Below, one piece after another: positions 17,590 to 28,635 of a stretch of DNA of 64,000 nt. The notes under the pieces are model-generated. The model was not told the origin of the DNA and made no database searches. It was given only the letters and a program-made list of their open reading frames with translations. Source of the stretch: CAZBBB01 sp964490005. GTDB taxonomy: Bacteria > Planctomycetota > B15-G4. The stretch's first letter is position 1; the number at the start of each line of letters is the position of its first letter. Both the position numbers and the translations under genes were made by a program. The stretch lies in NCBI GenBank assembly GCA_964490005.1, contig CAZBBB010000005.1, forward strand, positions 1-64,000. Reading direction: 5' to 3'.

Positions 17590-19068
17590 TCAGCGGTAGC
17601 GTGCGGCGAGGGCCGCGACGAGCGAGGTCGGCGAGTCGGCGTCCAGCAGGCGGGCGAGGGCCGCGCGCTGCGAGCGCTCCGAGGCCTGCGGCAGCGTGGC
17701 GCCGGCCGCCAGCGACGCTTCGGGCGGCACGACGAAGGCGAAGGAAGCGCCGCTCGCGATGTGGGTCCAGCGGCCTTCGATGGCGGTGCGGTACCAGAAA
17801 GGGCCGTCGGGACCGTCGGTCGAGCTGAAGCTCGTGCGGGTCACGAACGCCAGCAGGTAGTCGGCGGCGTCCTGGAAGCGCGGCGGCGTCGTGTCGGCCA
17901 GCGGGTCGAGATCGACGGGAATCGCGGCCGTCACGACGGCGAAGCGGCGTTGTCCGACCCGGGTGGCGACCTCGGCTTCGATCGGGGACGGCACCGTCGG
18001 CACGACGAGCTGGCCGCCGGCGTCGCGCAGTTCGTGGCGCGAGGCGATCACGACGCGCAGCCCGGACGCATCGGGGCGCGCGAGGGGCAGCTCCACCGCG
18101 ATCGGGCCGACGTCGCCGCGGACGGCCGGCCCGAGGCGCAGCGCGCCGGGCCGGGCCGCGTCTTCGTGCAGTTGCAGGTCGACGTGCCCGTCGGCGTCGG
18201 TCGCGCCGAGGCTCGGGCGGCCGCCGCCCACGCGGGCGGCCACGAGCAGCCCCGGGAGCGGCCGCCCCTGCCAGGTCGCGACGAACCGGGCCTGACGCGG
18301 CAATCCGCCGAGAGGTTCGGGACGGGTGGACTCGCTCGGACGGAGTTCGAGCGCCGCCAGCACGCGCGCGCGCTGGCCATCCACCGCGGAGGCGATCGAG
18401 GGCAGGCGCGCCGCCAGCACGAGCGCCGCGCCGCTGGGGCCGGGCTGCACGGCGCGCACGAGCGGCAGCAGGGCCCGCGGCTCGAGCAGCGCCTGCTCGG
18501 CCGCGGCGACGGCTGCGATCGCGCGCGGCAGCTGGGGCGTGCCGGCGGCGAACAGGCGTTCGGCCTCGGCGAGCTGTTCGCGAGCCTCGGCCAGGCCCGG
18601 GCGCGCCCGTTCGGCGAGAGCTTCGCCGAGCAGGGCGCGGTCGACGACGGCGCGTGCCCAGGAGTGCGCCGGCGGGCCGGGATCGACCCAGTGGTCGAAG
18701 CGCGCGCCGGGCAGACCGGCCTCGGTCGTCAGCACGACGAGTCGTTCGCGGTGGGTGCGGGACACGCTGCTCGGGGCGGCCGGCGCGGAACCGGGGTGTT
18801 GCAGCGTCGACTCGATCTGCAACTCGGTGAGTTCGGCCTCGACGTGCACGAGCAGTTGCTCGGCGAGGGCCGCGAGCGCGGCGCGTCGCGCGGCGCTCGC
18901 CGAGTCGCCGTCGGCGCCCGGTGCCGACCCGACGCCGGCGAGCACCTCGGCCGGCGCCAGGTCATGGAGCGGGGCCGAGGTCCAGGCCGGTCGCGCGACG
19001 CGCGGCGCCGACGCGCAGGCGCCGAGGGCGAGCGTGAGCGCGACCCAGCAGGAGACGCGGCGATGCAT
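17590..19068 (-). CDS. LPP20-like lipoprotein, 492 aa
   Basis: The chosen ATG gives a clean lipoprotein signal, VALTLALGAC, with Cys near residue 17; a longer frame upstream would overlap the divergent gene and hide the signal. Residues about 30-170 resemble the LPP20 fold (AGVGSAPG then an Ala-rich helix SAARRAALAALAEQL), seen in outer-membrane-associated lipoproteins. The middle has a carboxypeptidase-regulatory-like beta domain (TDADGHVDLQLHEDAA). The C-terminal part is mixed. It is convergent with lpxK. Function is unknown; an envelope-surface role is inferred. Confidence 0.65.
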   Translation of the reverse strand: MHRRVSCWVALTLALGACASAPRVARPAWTSAPLHDLAPAEVLAGVGSAPGADGDSASAARRAALAALAEQLLVHVEAELTELQIESTLQHPGSAPAAPSSVSRTHRERLVVLTTEAGLPGARFDHWVDPGPPAHSWARAVVDRALLGEALAERARPGLAEAREQLAEAERLFAAGTPQLPRAIAAVAAAEQALLEPRALLPLVRAVQPGPSGAALVLAARLPSIASAVDGQRARVLAALELRPSESTRPEPLGGLPRQARFVATWQGRPLPGLLVAARVGGGRPSLGATDADGHVDLQLHEDAARPGALRLGPAVRGDVGPIAVELPLARPDASGLRVVIASRHELRDAGGQLVVPTVPSPIEAEVATRVGQRRFAVVTAAIPVDLDPLADTTPPRFQDAADYLLAFVTRTSFSSTDGPDGPFWYRTAIEGRWTHIASGASFAFVVPPEASLAAGATLPQASERSQRAALARLLDADSPTSLVAALAARYR

Positions 19069-19120
19069 GGGGGAACCCGGCACGTGGCTGCTATCGTAGC
19101 GGCGGGCCGCGGGAGATCGC

Positions 19121-20626
19121 ATGTCCGGGAGCGCGAGTCGCTGGCATCTGCTCACGGTGTTCGCGCTCGTCGCGGCGTGCTGGGGGCTGTCGCGAACGCT
19201 GGGCCAGCCATTCGATCAGGGCTGGCTCGGACACAACGGGGCGCGCTACGCGCAGATCGCCCGCAACTACGACCGCGACGGCTTCCTGGCGCACGGAGGT
19301 GCGCCCTCGCGGCGGGCGGGCAGCGACGTGCAGGCCTCCCCCGACGTCTACGCGCACCATCCGCCGGGGCTCGCGGCGCTGATCGGCGTCGTGTTCCGTC
19401 TCACCGGGCCAAGCGAGGATGCCGCTCGCGCCGTGCCGATCGCGGCCACCGTGCTGCTGCTCGCGGCCTTCGGCCTGCTCGTGAAGCGGGTGGTCGGGGC
19501 GCGGGTCGCGGCGCTGAGCGTCGCGCTGGCGGCCGCTCAGCCGATGGTGAACGTCTACGGGGCCCACATCGATGTGCAGGGCGCGCCCGTGCTGGCGCTG
19601 TCGGTGGCGTGCCTGATCGCCTATCGCCACTGGTTGACGGGCGGGTCGGTGGCCTGGCTGGTGCTGCTGTCCGCCGGCGCGTCGAGCTTCGATTGGTACG
19701 GGTTGTACACGCCCGTGTGCTGCGCGGTGCATGCGGCGGCGACCGGCGCGCGGGGGCGCGGCGCGGCAGGCGGCCTGATCGTGTTCACGCTCGCGCTCTT
19801 CGCCGGCTGGCTGGCGTGGTTGTCGTCGCTCCCGGGGGTGCCCGACGGGCAGGTCGCGGGAGCGGCGGGCGTGCGCGGGTGGGGGGCGTTGCTCGGCGGC
19901 GGGGAGGCGGTGGGGCCGGCGCTCGATGCGTGGTGGCGCGCGACGCAGGCGCTCATGCCGGCCTGGCCGCTGCTGCTGCTCGTCACGCTGCTCGTCGCCT
20001 GCGGCTGGCGGGCGCCGGGCGCGGCGGGCGCCGTGCTCGGAGCGCGCGGCCTGCTGTTCCTGCTGTTGGCGCCGCCGCTCGTTCACGGCGTGTTGTTTCC
20101 GGCCGGCATGCTCCAGCACGGGTATTGGCTGTTCGGGCTGCCGCTCGGGCTGGCCTTCGGCACGGCTCTCGCGCTCGAGGCGCTGAAGGCGGTGCCGGCG
20201 CTGCTGGTGGTGGTGGCGGCCTTCGTCGCGGGTGCGGCGGCCTCCGAGGAGATCCTCGCCGAGCGCGACCCGCTCCCGGTGCTGCTCGGCGCCGAACTGG
20301 CCGCGCGCACGGCGCCTGCCGATCTGGTCCTCACCAACTACGACTGCAATCCGTTCGCCGGAGAGGGCCCGGGCTACGTGCTGCTCCGGCCCGGCATGAC
20401 GTGGGCGGCCGATCGCGCGATTCGCGGGTCGATCGGCGATGCCGCGTCGTTCGAGCGGGCCCTGAGGCTGCGGCCCGACGCGCGCTGGTTCCTGGAGACC
20501 CCCTGGCCGCGGCCGGTCGAGGACGCGCTCGCGGCGAGGCTCGCCGACCTCGCGGACGGCCCGCCGCAGCCCGTGAGCGGCGATCCGCCCGTCCGGCTGT
20601 GGTCTCTGGGACCGCGCGCCCCGTGA
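19121..20626 (+). CDS. GT-C family glycosyltransferase-like membrane protein
   Basis: This 501-residue protein has about ten predicted membrane helices. Its first extracytoplasmic loop carries NGARYAQIARNYDRDG and later HHPPGLAAL, a layout shared by PMT/ArnT-type GT-C enzymes, which transfer sugars from polyprenyl-phosphate donors outside the cytoplasmic membrane. The soluble C-terminal 120 residues include NYDCNPFAGEGPGY. A 52-base divergent spacer separates it from the LPP20-like lipoprotein. The acceptor is unknown. Confidence 0.65.
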   Translation: MSGSASRWHLLTVFALVAACWGLSRTLGQPFDQGWLGHNGARYAQIARNYDRDGFLAHGGAPSRRAGSDVQASPDVYAHHPPGLAALIGVVFRLTGPSEDAARAVPIAATVLLLAAFGLLVKRVVGARVAALSVALAAAQPMVNVYGAHIDVQGAPVLALSVACLIAYRHWLTGGSVAWLVLLSAGASSFDWYGLYTPVCCAVHAAATGARGRGAAGGLIVFTLALFAGWLAWLSSLPGVPDGQVAGAAGVRGWGALLGGGEAVGPALDAWWRATQALMPAWPLLLLVTLLVACGWRAPGAAGAVLGARGLLFLLLAPPLVHGVLFPAGMLQHGYWLFGLPLGLAFGTALALEALKAVPALLVVVAAFVAGAAASEEILAERDPLPVLLGAELAARTAPADLVLTNYDCNPFAGEGPGYVLLRPGMTWAADRAIRGSIGDAASFERALRLRPDARWFLETPWPRPVEDALAARLADLADGPPQPVSGDPPVRLWSLGPRAP

Positions 20627-20635
20627 ACGGAGAAC

Positions 20636-20662
20636 CCGCGGCGGGCTGGTGGCCCGCAGCGG
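20636..20662 (+). terminator. GC-rich hairpin after the GT-C gene
   Basis: An inverted repeat of 10 paired bases with one mismatch and a 5-base loop (arms 20636-20646 and 20652-20662) begins ten bases after the GT-C stop codon. No T-tract follows, so it could be a terminator or just a processing or pausing hairpin. A possible -10 element, CACAAT, for typA lies at 20670-20675. Confidence 0.4.
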
Positions 20663-20725
20663 ACTCGGGCACAATGAGGGATTCAACCGTCCCGCCGAAG
20701 TCGCGGGTCCGCTGACCGGAACCCC

Positions 20726-22534
<1,809 letters not shown>

Positions 22535-22552
22535 CGGCCACCGGGGCCGGCG

Positions 22553-23878
22553 TCAGCGGCCCTGCGTCACGGCGCTCGAGGCGCTGACGCGCTCCTTCTT
22601 CCAGGCCTCGCGTCGCGCCGGCAGGTCGGGCTCGGTCCGGAGCAGGCGGCGTTCGATCGAGGCCGGGAGCTGGAATCCGCGTTCGTAGAGCACGAAGGGC
22701 ATGTGCGGCTTGATGCACGAGGCGCACGTGTACTTCTTGTCCATCTCCTCGCGGGGAACGCGGTAGTTCGCCATGCGCCGCAGGTAGCGGTAGGTCTCGC
22801 CGTTCCAGAAGCGGGCGAAGTCGGCACGCGTCTCGCCCACGAAGATCGGCAGGCTCCGGTCGGTGAAGTGTCCGAGGTCGTGGCTCGGTTGGGTGGTGCC
22901 GTCGCAGCAGGGAAGGATGCCGCCGTCCCAGTTGAAGAAGATGCTGCGGTACAGCCAGGAGCAGGTCGCGACGTCCGCCTTGGGCGCCTTGGTCGCGACG
23001 CGCTCGCCGCGCGCGACGGCCTGGTCCTCTTCCTTGATGTGCACGCCCGGGCTGGCGTTCACGCGGCCCTCGCCCGAGTTGGCGTTGCGGACCTCGTCGT
23101 CGCGCCGCGGCCGCCACTCCTCCTTGTGCTCGGGAGGAATGTTGGGGTTGATGAAGCGGATCGCGTTGACCCCGATCTCCTTGGCCATCTGTCGGGCCTT
23201 GGGCAGTTCATGCTGATTGTGGCTGAAGCGCAGGAACTGCCAGTCGACGAAGGGCAGGCGGCGGCCGAGGCGACGCTTGGCGTCGACGATCGCCTTCATG
23301 TTCTCGATCGTGCGCCAGAAGTCGCCGCCGATGTTGTACTTGCCGTAGGTCTCCGGGCTGGCGCCATGGCAGCTGACGATCAGATGCTCGAGCCCGGACG
23401 TGACGAGCTTCTCGGCGTTCTCCGCCTTGAACGCGGACAGGTTCGCGCTGATGGTGACGCCGATGTTGCGATCCGCCGCGTAGCGGATCATCTCGTAGAT
23501 CTCCGGGTACAGCACGGGCTCGCCGGATCCGTAGAGGTTCAAGCGCATGGCGGTGGGCGCCATGATGTCGATGGCGCGCTTGAAGCAGTCGAGATGCATG
23601 CGCCCGAAGCCGCGCCCGTCGGCGTCGATCTTGCTGCGATCGCGGTCGAGGCAGAACGGGCAGCGCTGGTTGCAGATGTTGGTCGACTCGATCTTCAGGA
23701 CGTACGGGAAGCCGCCCACGGTCTCGCTGCCGCGCATGCGCGACCATTCGACGCGCGCGAAATTCCACAGCCGCCGCGGCGTGATGTGGCGCGAGAGGGA
23801 GTACGCGTACCGGCTCAGGATCTTGACGTTGGTGAGCGTCGGGCCGGTCGTGGCGAGAACGAAGTTGAAGACTTTCAT
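22553..23878 (-). CDS. radical SAM/SPASM-domain protein
   Basis: The 441-residue enzyme has the radical SAM cluster motif CNQRCPFC near residue 75, followed by a barrel with LNLYGSGEPVLYPEI and ISANLSAF. The C-terminal part holds further cysteines in a SPASM-like arrangement (CSW, LPCCDG and CASC), expected to bind auxiliary iron-sulfur clusters. Such proteins modify peptides, cofactors or sugars. No precursor peptide gene or biosynthetic neighbour is visible. It is preceded by a good -35/-10 pair only ten bases from the ATG. Confidence 0.85.
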   Translation of the reverse strand: MKVFNFVLATTGPTLTNVKILSRYAYSLSRHITPRRLWNFARVEWSRMRGSETVGGFPYVLKIESTNICNQRCPFCLDRDRSKIDADGRGFGRMHLDCFKRAIDIMAPTAMRLNLYGSGEPVLYPEIYEMIRYAADRNIGVTISANLSAFKAENAEKLVTSGLEHLIVSCHGASPETYGKYNIGGDFWRTIENMKAIVDAKRRLGRRLPFVDWQFLRFSHNQHELPKARQMAKEIGVNAIRFINPNIPPEHKEEWRPRRDDEVRNANSGEGRVNASPGVHIKEEDQAVARGERVATKAPKADVATCSWLYRSIFFNWDGGILPCCDGTTQPSHDLGHFTDRSLPIFVGETRADFARFWNGETYRYLRRMANYRVPREEMDKKYTCASCIKPHMPFVLYERGFQLPASIERRLLRTEPDLPARREAWKKERVSASSAVTQGR

Positions 23879-23888
23879 GGACCGGCCA

Positions 23889-23916
23889 AGATAACCCGGG
23901 TGTTCAGGGGCGGCAA
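23889..23916 (-). promoter_or_regulatory. sigma-70-like promoter of the SPASM radical SAM gene
   Basis: On the minus strand TTGCCG is followed after 16 bases by TTATCT, which ends 10 bases before the ATG. The transcript would have almost no leader. Confidence 0.5.
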
Positions 23917-23981
23917 ACGCGCATCAGCGGATCGCGAGACCCGATGTGTCGCCTCGCGAGGCCCCTCATCGGTCGGAACGG

Positions 23982-25775
23982 TCAGGCGCCTGCAGCGGCG
24001 AGCGCGAGGACCGCGTAGGCCGTGGCAAGCGGCGGCGCGCCTTCCCACCAGCGCGGCGATGCGTCGTTGATCCAGGAGCCGTCGGCGCGCTGCGCGTCGA
24101 CGAGCTTGCGCGTGAGTTGTTCGCGCCATGCGATCGGCGTGCCGGCCTCGTCGGTGAACTCGTGCGAGGCCAGTCGAGCGAGCGTGCGCGCGAGGGTCAG
24201 GTAGTAGTAGTACAGGCCCTGCGCACCCTCGGTCGCGTTCGCGTAGCCCGGGTTCGTCTCGACGGTGAAGTTCCGGGACAGCCAGGTGACGGCGGCGCGC
24301 ACCCGCGCATCATCCCGCGGCAGCCCGCAGAAGATGTACGACTTGAGCAGCGCGTACGTCATCGACCCGTAGGAACGGGCCTGCCAGATCCCGGGCGCGA
24401 TCTCGATCTCTCCGGCCATGCTGTTGCCGGGCATGTAGGTCGCGCCGCCGTCGATGCCGTTCACGAGGCGCCCGCCGGCGAGGCGCGGCCAGGAAAGCGC
24501 CCCCGCTTCCCCCGTGTTGTGGCAGCGCTCGAGGAACACCAGCGCCTTGGCGTAGAACGGATCGGTGGAGGGCGTTCCGGCCCGGGCTGCGGCCTCGATG
24601 GCCATGTGCGTGTTCGAGAGGTCGGGTCGTTCATCGTTGCCGTAGCCGATGCCGCCGTAGTGGGGGTCGTCCTCGCTGAGGTACCCCTCGCCCTCGTCGG
24701 CCTGGGCGGCGAGCAGGAAGCGCCGGGCACGCTCGATCACCGGCGCGTCCTCGGGGCGTCCGCCGGCGAGCAACGCGTCGAGCGCGACCGACGTCGTGTA
24801 GACGTCGAGGCCGATCTGCATGATCGCGCCGTCCTCCTGCTGCAGCCCGACGAGATAGTCGAGCCCGTCCGCGAACCACTCCGGTCGCGGCTGGCCGAGG
24901 CGGTCGGCGAGGATCGCCGTGGCCGAGAGGCACATCGCCGTGACGCCGGGCTCGGGTCCTTCCCAGCCCGGAAGCTCGAGGCCGAAGGTGCCGCCGCGCT
25001 GGCGTTCGTGCAGGAAGTGCCAAGCCGCCTCGAGCGCGACCGATGGATCGCGACCGGGGGCCGCATGCGGCGGCAACGCGGGCTTGGCCGTGCCCGCATC
25101 GACCCTCGCCGTGTCCACGGCCGGGAGAGCCGGCAAGCCATGAAGCGCGATGACGACCTCGAGCGCGTCGACGAGTTCGGCCACGGTGGCCGAGTCGGCG
25201 GGAGGTACCGGCTGCGCGCGCTCCGTCGGAGTCCGGCCGTCGAGGCGGGCGAAGCGCACCCAGCGAGCCCACGCCGACGCGGCGTCAGGGTGGGGCTCCT
25301 CGGCGGCAGCGCGGGCGCTCGCTTCCGCCTCCCAGTTCGGCGGGAGCGACGCGTTCGGCCTCAGCGCCCGCCAAGCCAGCAAGGCATCGAGATCCGGCGT
25401 GTGCGACGCAGCCGCCAGGCGGTCGAGCGCGGCCTCGCGCTCCGCCGTCGCACGGACCGTGATGGCGCAGGACAAGCCGAGGGCCCGCAGCGCGTCGGTC
25501 TCGGGTGTCGGCGCAATGTCGAGGATCCACTCCACGGCCCTGCGCATGAACGGCCCGTCGAGGTCGGTGTAGCGTCGTGGCGAGCGCGCCAGCGCATCAA
25601 GGACGCGGCAGGTGTCCGCGAATCCCGATCCGTACGAGCCGTCTGCCGACTGCAGCGGACGGATCCGCTGGACCAGTCCGTCGGCCAGCCGGCCCGTATC
25701 GGCGGGTGCGAGGGGGGCTGCGGAGAGCAGCAGCAGGGCCAGACTGAGCGATGACGCGAGGCGCAGTGGACTCAT
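23982..25775 (-). CDS. secreted prenyltransferase/squalene-cyclase-repeat protein
   Basis: The 597-residue protein starts at an ATG that gives a Sec signal peptide (LSLALLLLSAAPLAPA). The mature part is made of alpha-alpha barrel repeats like those of terpene cyclases, with QW-like motifs: QSADGSYGSG near the start, LQQEDGAIMQ mid-way and QRADGSWIND near the end. The DxDD or DCTAE catalytic motifs of true squalene-hopene cyclases are not seen, and export argues against terpene synthesis. A binding or scaffold role at the surface is likelier. It lies between the radical SAM gene and the HEAT-repeat gene, on the same strand. Confidence 0.75.
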   Translation of the reverse strand: MSPLRLASSLSLALLLLSAAPLAPADTGRLADGLVQRIRPLQSADGSYGSGFADTCRVLDALARSPRRYTDLDGPFMRRAVEWILDIAPTPETDALRALGLSCAITVRATAEREAALDRLAAASHTPDLDALLAWRALRPNASLPPNWEAEASARAAAEEPHPDAASAWARWVRFARLDGRTPTERAQPVPPADSATVAELVDALEVVIALHGLPALPAVDTARVDAGTAKPALPPHAAPGRDPSVALEAAWHFLHERQRGGTFGLELPGWEGPEPGVTAMCLSATAILADRLGQPRPEWFADGLDYLVGLQQEDGAIMQIGLDVYTTSVALDALLAGGRPEDAPVIERARRFLLAAQADEGEGYLSEDDPHYGGIGYGNDERPDLSNTHMAIEAAARAGTPSTDPFYAKALVFLERCHNTGEAGALSWPRLAGGRLVNGIDGGATYMPGNSMAGEIEIAPGIWQARSYGSMTYALLKSYIFCGLPRDDARVRAAVTWLSRNFTVETNPGYANATEGAQGLYYYYLTLARTLARLASHEFTDEAGTPIAWREQLTRKLVDAQRADGSWINDASPRWWEGAPPLATAYAVLALAAAGA

Positions 25776-25812
25776 GGCGCCGCCTACCCTAGCCGGGACG
25801 GGCCGTGACCGT

Positions 25813-27744
25813 CTAGAACCCGAGCGAGAGCAGGTCGTCGACGGCCGTGGACCGGGCCAGGTAGTTGTCGGACGACGCCAAGCGCGAGAGGACGGGGCGG
25901 CGATCCTCGTCGAAGAGTGCACCGAGGGCGGAGGTCGCGTACATCGTCGCGATCCCGCGCGGCCCCTCGGACTGGACCAGATCGAGGAGCGGGCCGGCGG
26001 CGTTCTCGTCTCCGATCAGCCCGATGCCGAGCGCGGCGTAACTGGCGATGAACGGGTTGCCGGTGCGGCGGACGAGCTCCACGAGTGCCCCGACGGAGGG
26101 TACGTCGCCGAGAATTCCGAGGGCCAGTGCCGCCTGCTGAACGACGAGTGCGTGCGTCGACGATTGCAGGGCCTGTCGCAGTGGCGCGGCCGCGGCGGGC
26201 AGCCCCGTCAAGCCCAAACCCATCGCGGCGTAAGCGGCGACGCTCGACGGTCCGCTCGCGAGTTGCTCGACGAGCGTCGGCAGGGCCTGTTCGCTGCGAC
26301 TGAGTCCGAGCGCGATCAGCCCCGCCGCGATGGTCTCGTTGTTGGCCTCGGTCGCGAGGTGTTCGATCAGCACGGGCACGACCTTGCCGGACGCGGCAGC
26401 GCGCTCGGTCAGACCGAGCGCCAGGAGGATCCACGGGCGCAGTTCCGCCGCGCAGTTCGTGCGCGCGGCCAGCAGCGCATCTCGCGCCTGGTCGCCGCCG
26501 ATCCGTCCCAGTGAGATGGCGGCGAAGTGGCGCGTGGCGGCATCCTTGTCGCGCTCCAGCGCGACGACCAGGCGGTCGACGAGCCGCGTCGAGCCGGCCA
26601 CGGCGACGCCGCCGAGAGCGATCGCTGCGGCGCGCCGCGGTTCGAGTTCCATGTCGAGCAGCCCCATCAGGGCGGGGACGGCGGCCGGATCCGCGATGCG
26701 ACCCAAGGCCGAGGTGGCCGCCGACCGCACATACTCGGGGAGGGTCCGGTCGTACGCGATCTCGACGAGTGCTTGGACTTCAGTGGACGACCCGAGGAGG
26801 CCGGCGGCATCCGCCGCCAGCGACAGCAGGACCGGATGCGTGTCCTCGCGTTCGGCGATGAGTTGCGACAGCACGACCGAGGACGATCCGCTGCGCCGGA
26901 GGGCGGCGCTCAGCAGAGCGGTTCCCCGGTCGTCGATCGAGATCGACGCATCGTCGAGCAGGGTTCGCCCGTGGCGCGTGTCGCCGGCGATGTTCATCAG
27001 GATGTAGGACCCGCGCCCCGAGTCGAGCACGCCCAGCGCGAGCATGGCCGCCTTGCGCACTTCGAGACTCGGGTCGAGCAGCAGGCCGCTGGCTGTGTCG
27101 ATCGATTCGGTGTCGCCGAGCTTGGCCAGCGCCACGATCGCGGCGGCGCGCACGCCCTCATCCGGGGATCCGGCGAGCCCGCGGAGCGCGGGCAACACGC
27201 TTTCGCGAACCGTCGCGCGTACGCGCGCGAGGCGCAACTCGCGCTCGGCGGGAGTCTCCTGCTCGACACCCTGGCCCGTCCAGGACGGGTCACGCATCCG
27301 GCGCAGTTCGATGAAGTCGAACTTGTTGGTTTCCCACCACGTCATCCAGCTCTCGGCTGCGTCGAATCCTCCCGTGACGGATCCCGCGCCGGCCTCGCCG
27401 CCGGTGCGCGATCCACCCGTTGCGGGTCCGGCCGTCACGCCGAGGCCCGATCCGGGCCGACGGCTGTCGGACCCGAGGGGCTGCTTGGGTTGCGGATTCG
27501 GGCCCGGCGCGCCCGGGTCGGGCGGGGTCGGCGGGTCCGTGATCGGCGGACCGGAGGCATCCGAGGGCGGCTTGTACTTGCCGCCGTTGCCGGAACTCCC
27601 GAACACCGTGGGCGTGATCTTCTTGCTGCTCTTCGAGTAGCCGCCGTCACCGATGGAGTGCTGCGCGCTGGGACCGGCAGAGAGGAGCGCCGCCGCCGAT
27701 ACCAGGAACGCCGCGCGCAGAGGTGTTCGAAGCGACGGGTGCAT
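25813..27744 (-). CDS. secreted HEAT-repeat protein, 643 aa
   Basis: The chosen ATG gives a signal peptide (AAFLVSAAALLSAGPSA). Residues about 30-135 are a Gly/Pro/Ser-rich, probably disordered linker. From about residue 170 the protein is a run of roughly 13-15 HEAT-like helical repeats with signatures such as VRAAAIVALAKLGD, VRKAAMLALGVLD and VRSAATSALGRIAD. It should form a curved solenoid outside the cytoplasm. Its 5' end faces the secretion operon across a 328-base divergent region. The partner is unknown; a link to the secretion machine is suggested by position only. Confidence 0.8.
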   Translation of the reverse strand: MHPSLRTPLRAAFLVSAAALLSAGPSAQHSIGDGGYSKSSKKITPTVFGSSGNGGKYKPPSDASGPPITDPPTPPDPGAPGPNPQPKQPLGSDSRRPGSGLGVTAGPATGGSRTGGEAGAGSVTGGFDAAESWMTWWETNKFDFIELRRMRDPSWTGQGVEQETPAERELRLARVRATVRESVLPALRGLAGSPDEGVRAAAIVALAKLGDTESIDTASGLLLDPSLEVRKAAMLALGVLDSGRGSYILMNIAGDTRHGRTLLDDASISIDDRGTALLSAALRRSGSSSVVLSQLIAEREDTHPVLLSLAADAAGLLGSSTEVQALVEIAYDRTLPEYVRSAATSALGRIADPAAVPALMGLLDMELEPRRAAAIALGGVAVAGSTRLVDRLVVALERDKDAATRHFAAISLGRIGGDQARDALLAARTNCAAELRPWILLALGLTERAAASGKVVPVLIEHLATEANNETIAAGLIALGLSRSEQALPTLVEQLASGPSSVAAYAAMGLGLTGLPAAAAPLRQALQSSTHALVVQQAALALGILGDVPSVGALVELVRRTGNPFIASYAALGIGLIGDENAAGPLLDLVQSEGPRGIATMYATSALGALFDEDRRPVLSRLASSDNYLARSTAVDDLLSLGF

Positions 27745-28072
27745 GACGACGCTGAAGAGCCCTGGAGGGGACACGAGGGGCCGGCAGGTGGCTGCCCGAA
27801 ACTGCACCGGCCGAATCCCGTTCTGACGACTCTATCGGAGGCGATCGGACACGTCTTCTCAAGCAGAAGGGCCGAATCTCAAGTCACCTGCCGGAGGGGC
27901 CGAAAGCCCTCCCATGCCCACCGGACTCCCGATTCCGCCGCTCCGGCACTCGGCGATCACCTCCGAGTCACCCCGGCCGGGATCCGCCACCCGGGGGGCG
28001 CGCTTGGCGGGGCGCGCTCCGTCCGCGGGCCCGGCAGCCCATCGCCCCTGCTCAAGCCGTGGAGACTCTCGC
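27745..28072. other. divergent regulatory region between the HEAT gene and the secretion operon
   Basis: This 328-base gap holds no convincing gene. It carries the FliA-type element at 27879-27906, firing rightward, and a partial second copy just upstream (CTCAAG at 27858-27863 and GCCGAAT at 27871-27877, spaced too closely). On the minus strand TCCGATAG (27839-27832) could serve the HEAT gene but lacks a TCAA partner. A third CTCAAG lies about 20 bases before the ATG at 28073. The rightward transcript would have a leader of about 160 bases. Confidence 0.5.
27879..27906 (+). promoter_or_regulatory. FliA/WhiG-type promoter element, secretion operon
   Basis: TCAAGTC at 27879 is followed by GCCGAAAG at 27899-27906, with 16 bases between TCAA and GCCGAAAG. 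This is one of eight such elements in the window, all before pseudopilin, secretin or pilin-like genes. The sigma-28 consensus -10 is GCCGATAA. Confidence 0.65.
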
Positions 28073-28585
28073 ATGTCCCATCAAGTGATTTCGATGTCAG
28101 CGCGGAGGCGCCAGGCCGGGGCGACGTTCGCCGAACTCATGCTGGCTGTCCTCATCATCAGCACGACCGTCGTGGCTTCGACGTCATCGATGCGCGGCAC
28201 GACGGAGGTCTACCACTACTTCGCCGACGGCGCGCACGAGGCGCTGATGCTCGGGCAGGAGATCCACGAGGCGGCCCTGTTGCTGCCCTGGTCGGAGGCC
28301 GACGCCACCGGCGCGAGCTTCGGGCCGGACGTCGAGTTGCTCTGGGATCTCGACGGCAAGTCGTACTCCCCGCCGCGCTCCGCCGACTACGACATCGTGA
28401 CGAGCCACCTCGGCTGGTCGCAGACGATCGAAGTCAACACGGTCGACTTCCACAACCCGTCCGTCGAGGTCGATCCCGAGTCGTTCGCGGGCGAGACCAT
28501 CACCGAGCTCAAGGTGCTGCTGATGAACGGCACGGCGGAGGTCGCGACCTACTCGTGGTGGATGTCCGAGCCGTCCCACGACTGA
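28073..28585 (+). CDS. minor pseudopilin, PilV/GspI-like
   Basis: The 170-residue protein has a class III prepilin signal: a short basic leader ending RRRQAG, then ATFAELMLAVLIIS, with Gly at -1 and Glu at +5. The C-terminal globular part ends in a Trp-rich strand (YSWWMSEP). It is a paralogue of the gene at 61250-61744, sharing xxEIHExA after the helix, a LDGxxxSPPxxSA segment and the Trp-rich end. The ATG was chosen because it gives a leader of normal length. It is first in the operon, behind the FliA-type element. Confidence 0.85.
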   Translation: MSHQVISMSARRRQAGATFAELMLAVLIISTTVVASTSSMRGTTEVYHYFADGAHEALMLGQEIHEAALLLPWSEADATGASFGPDVELLWDLDGKSYSPPRSADYDIVTSHLGWSQTIEVNTVDFHNPSVEVDPESFAGETITELKVLLMNGTAEVATYSWWMSEPSHD

Positions 28586-28635
28586 TGCCTGCCCGTCCCC
28601 GCATTCGCTCCCGATCGATTCCCCGAGACGCCCTC

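Noticed and set aside
19068..19155. Upstream start of the LPP20-like lipoprotein gene at 19155
   Set aside because: It would overlap the divergent GT-C gene and bury the lipoprotein signal inside the protein.
23982..25775. Reading the cyclase-repeat protein as squalene-hopene cyclase
   Set aside because: It has a signal peptide and lacks the catalytic acid motif, so an enzymatic terpene role is not supported.
27831..27860. Possible FliA-type element for the HEAT gene on the minus strand (TCCGATAG at 27839-27832)
   Set aside because: The octamer is good but the position 16 bases away reads AGAA, not TCAA, so it was not counted.
27858..27877. Second CTCAAG/GCCGAAT pair before the secretion operon
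   Set aside because: The halves are only 8 bases apart, too close for one sigma factor to contact both; probably a chance or decayed copy.
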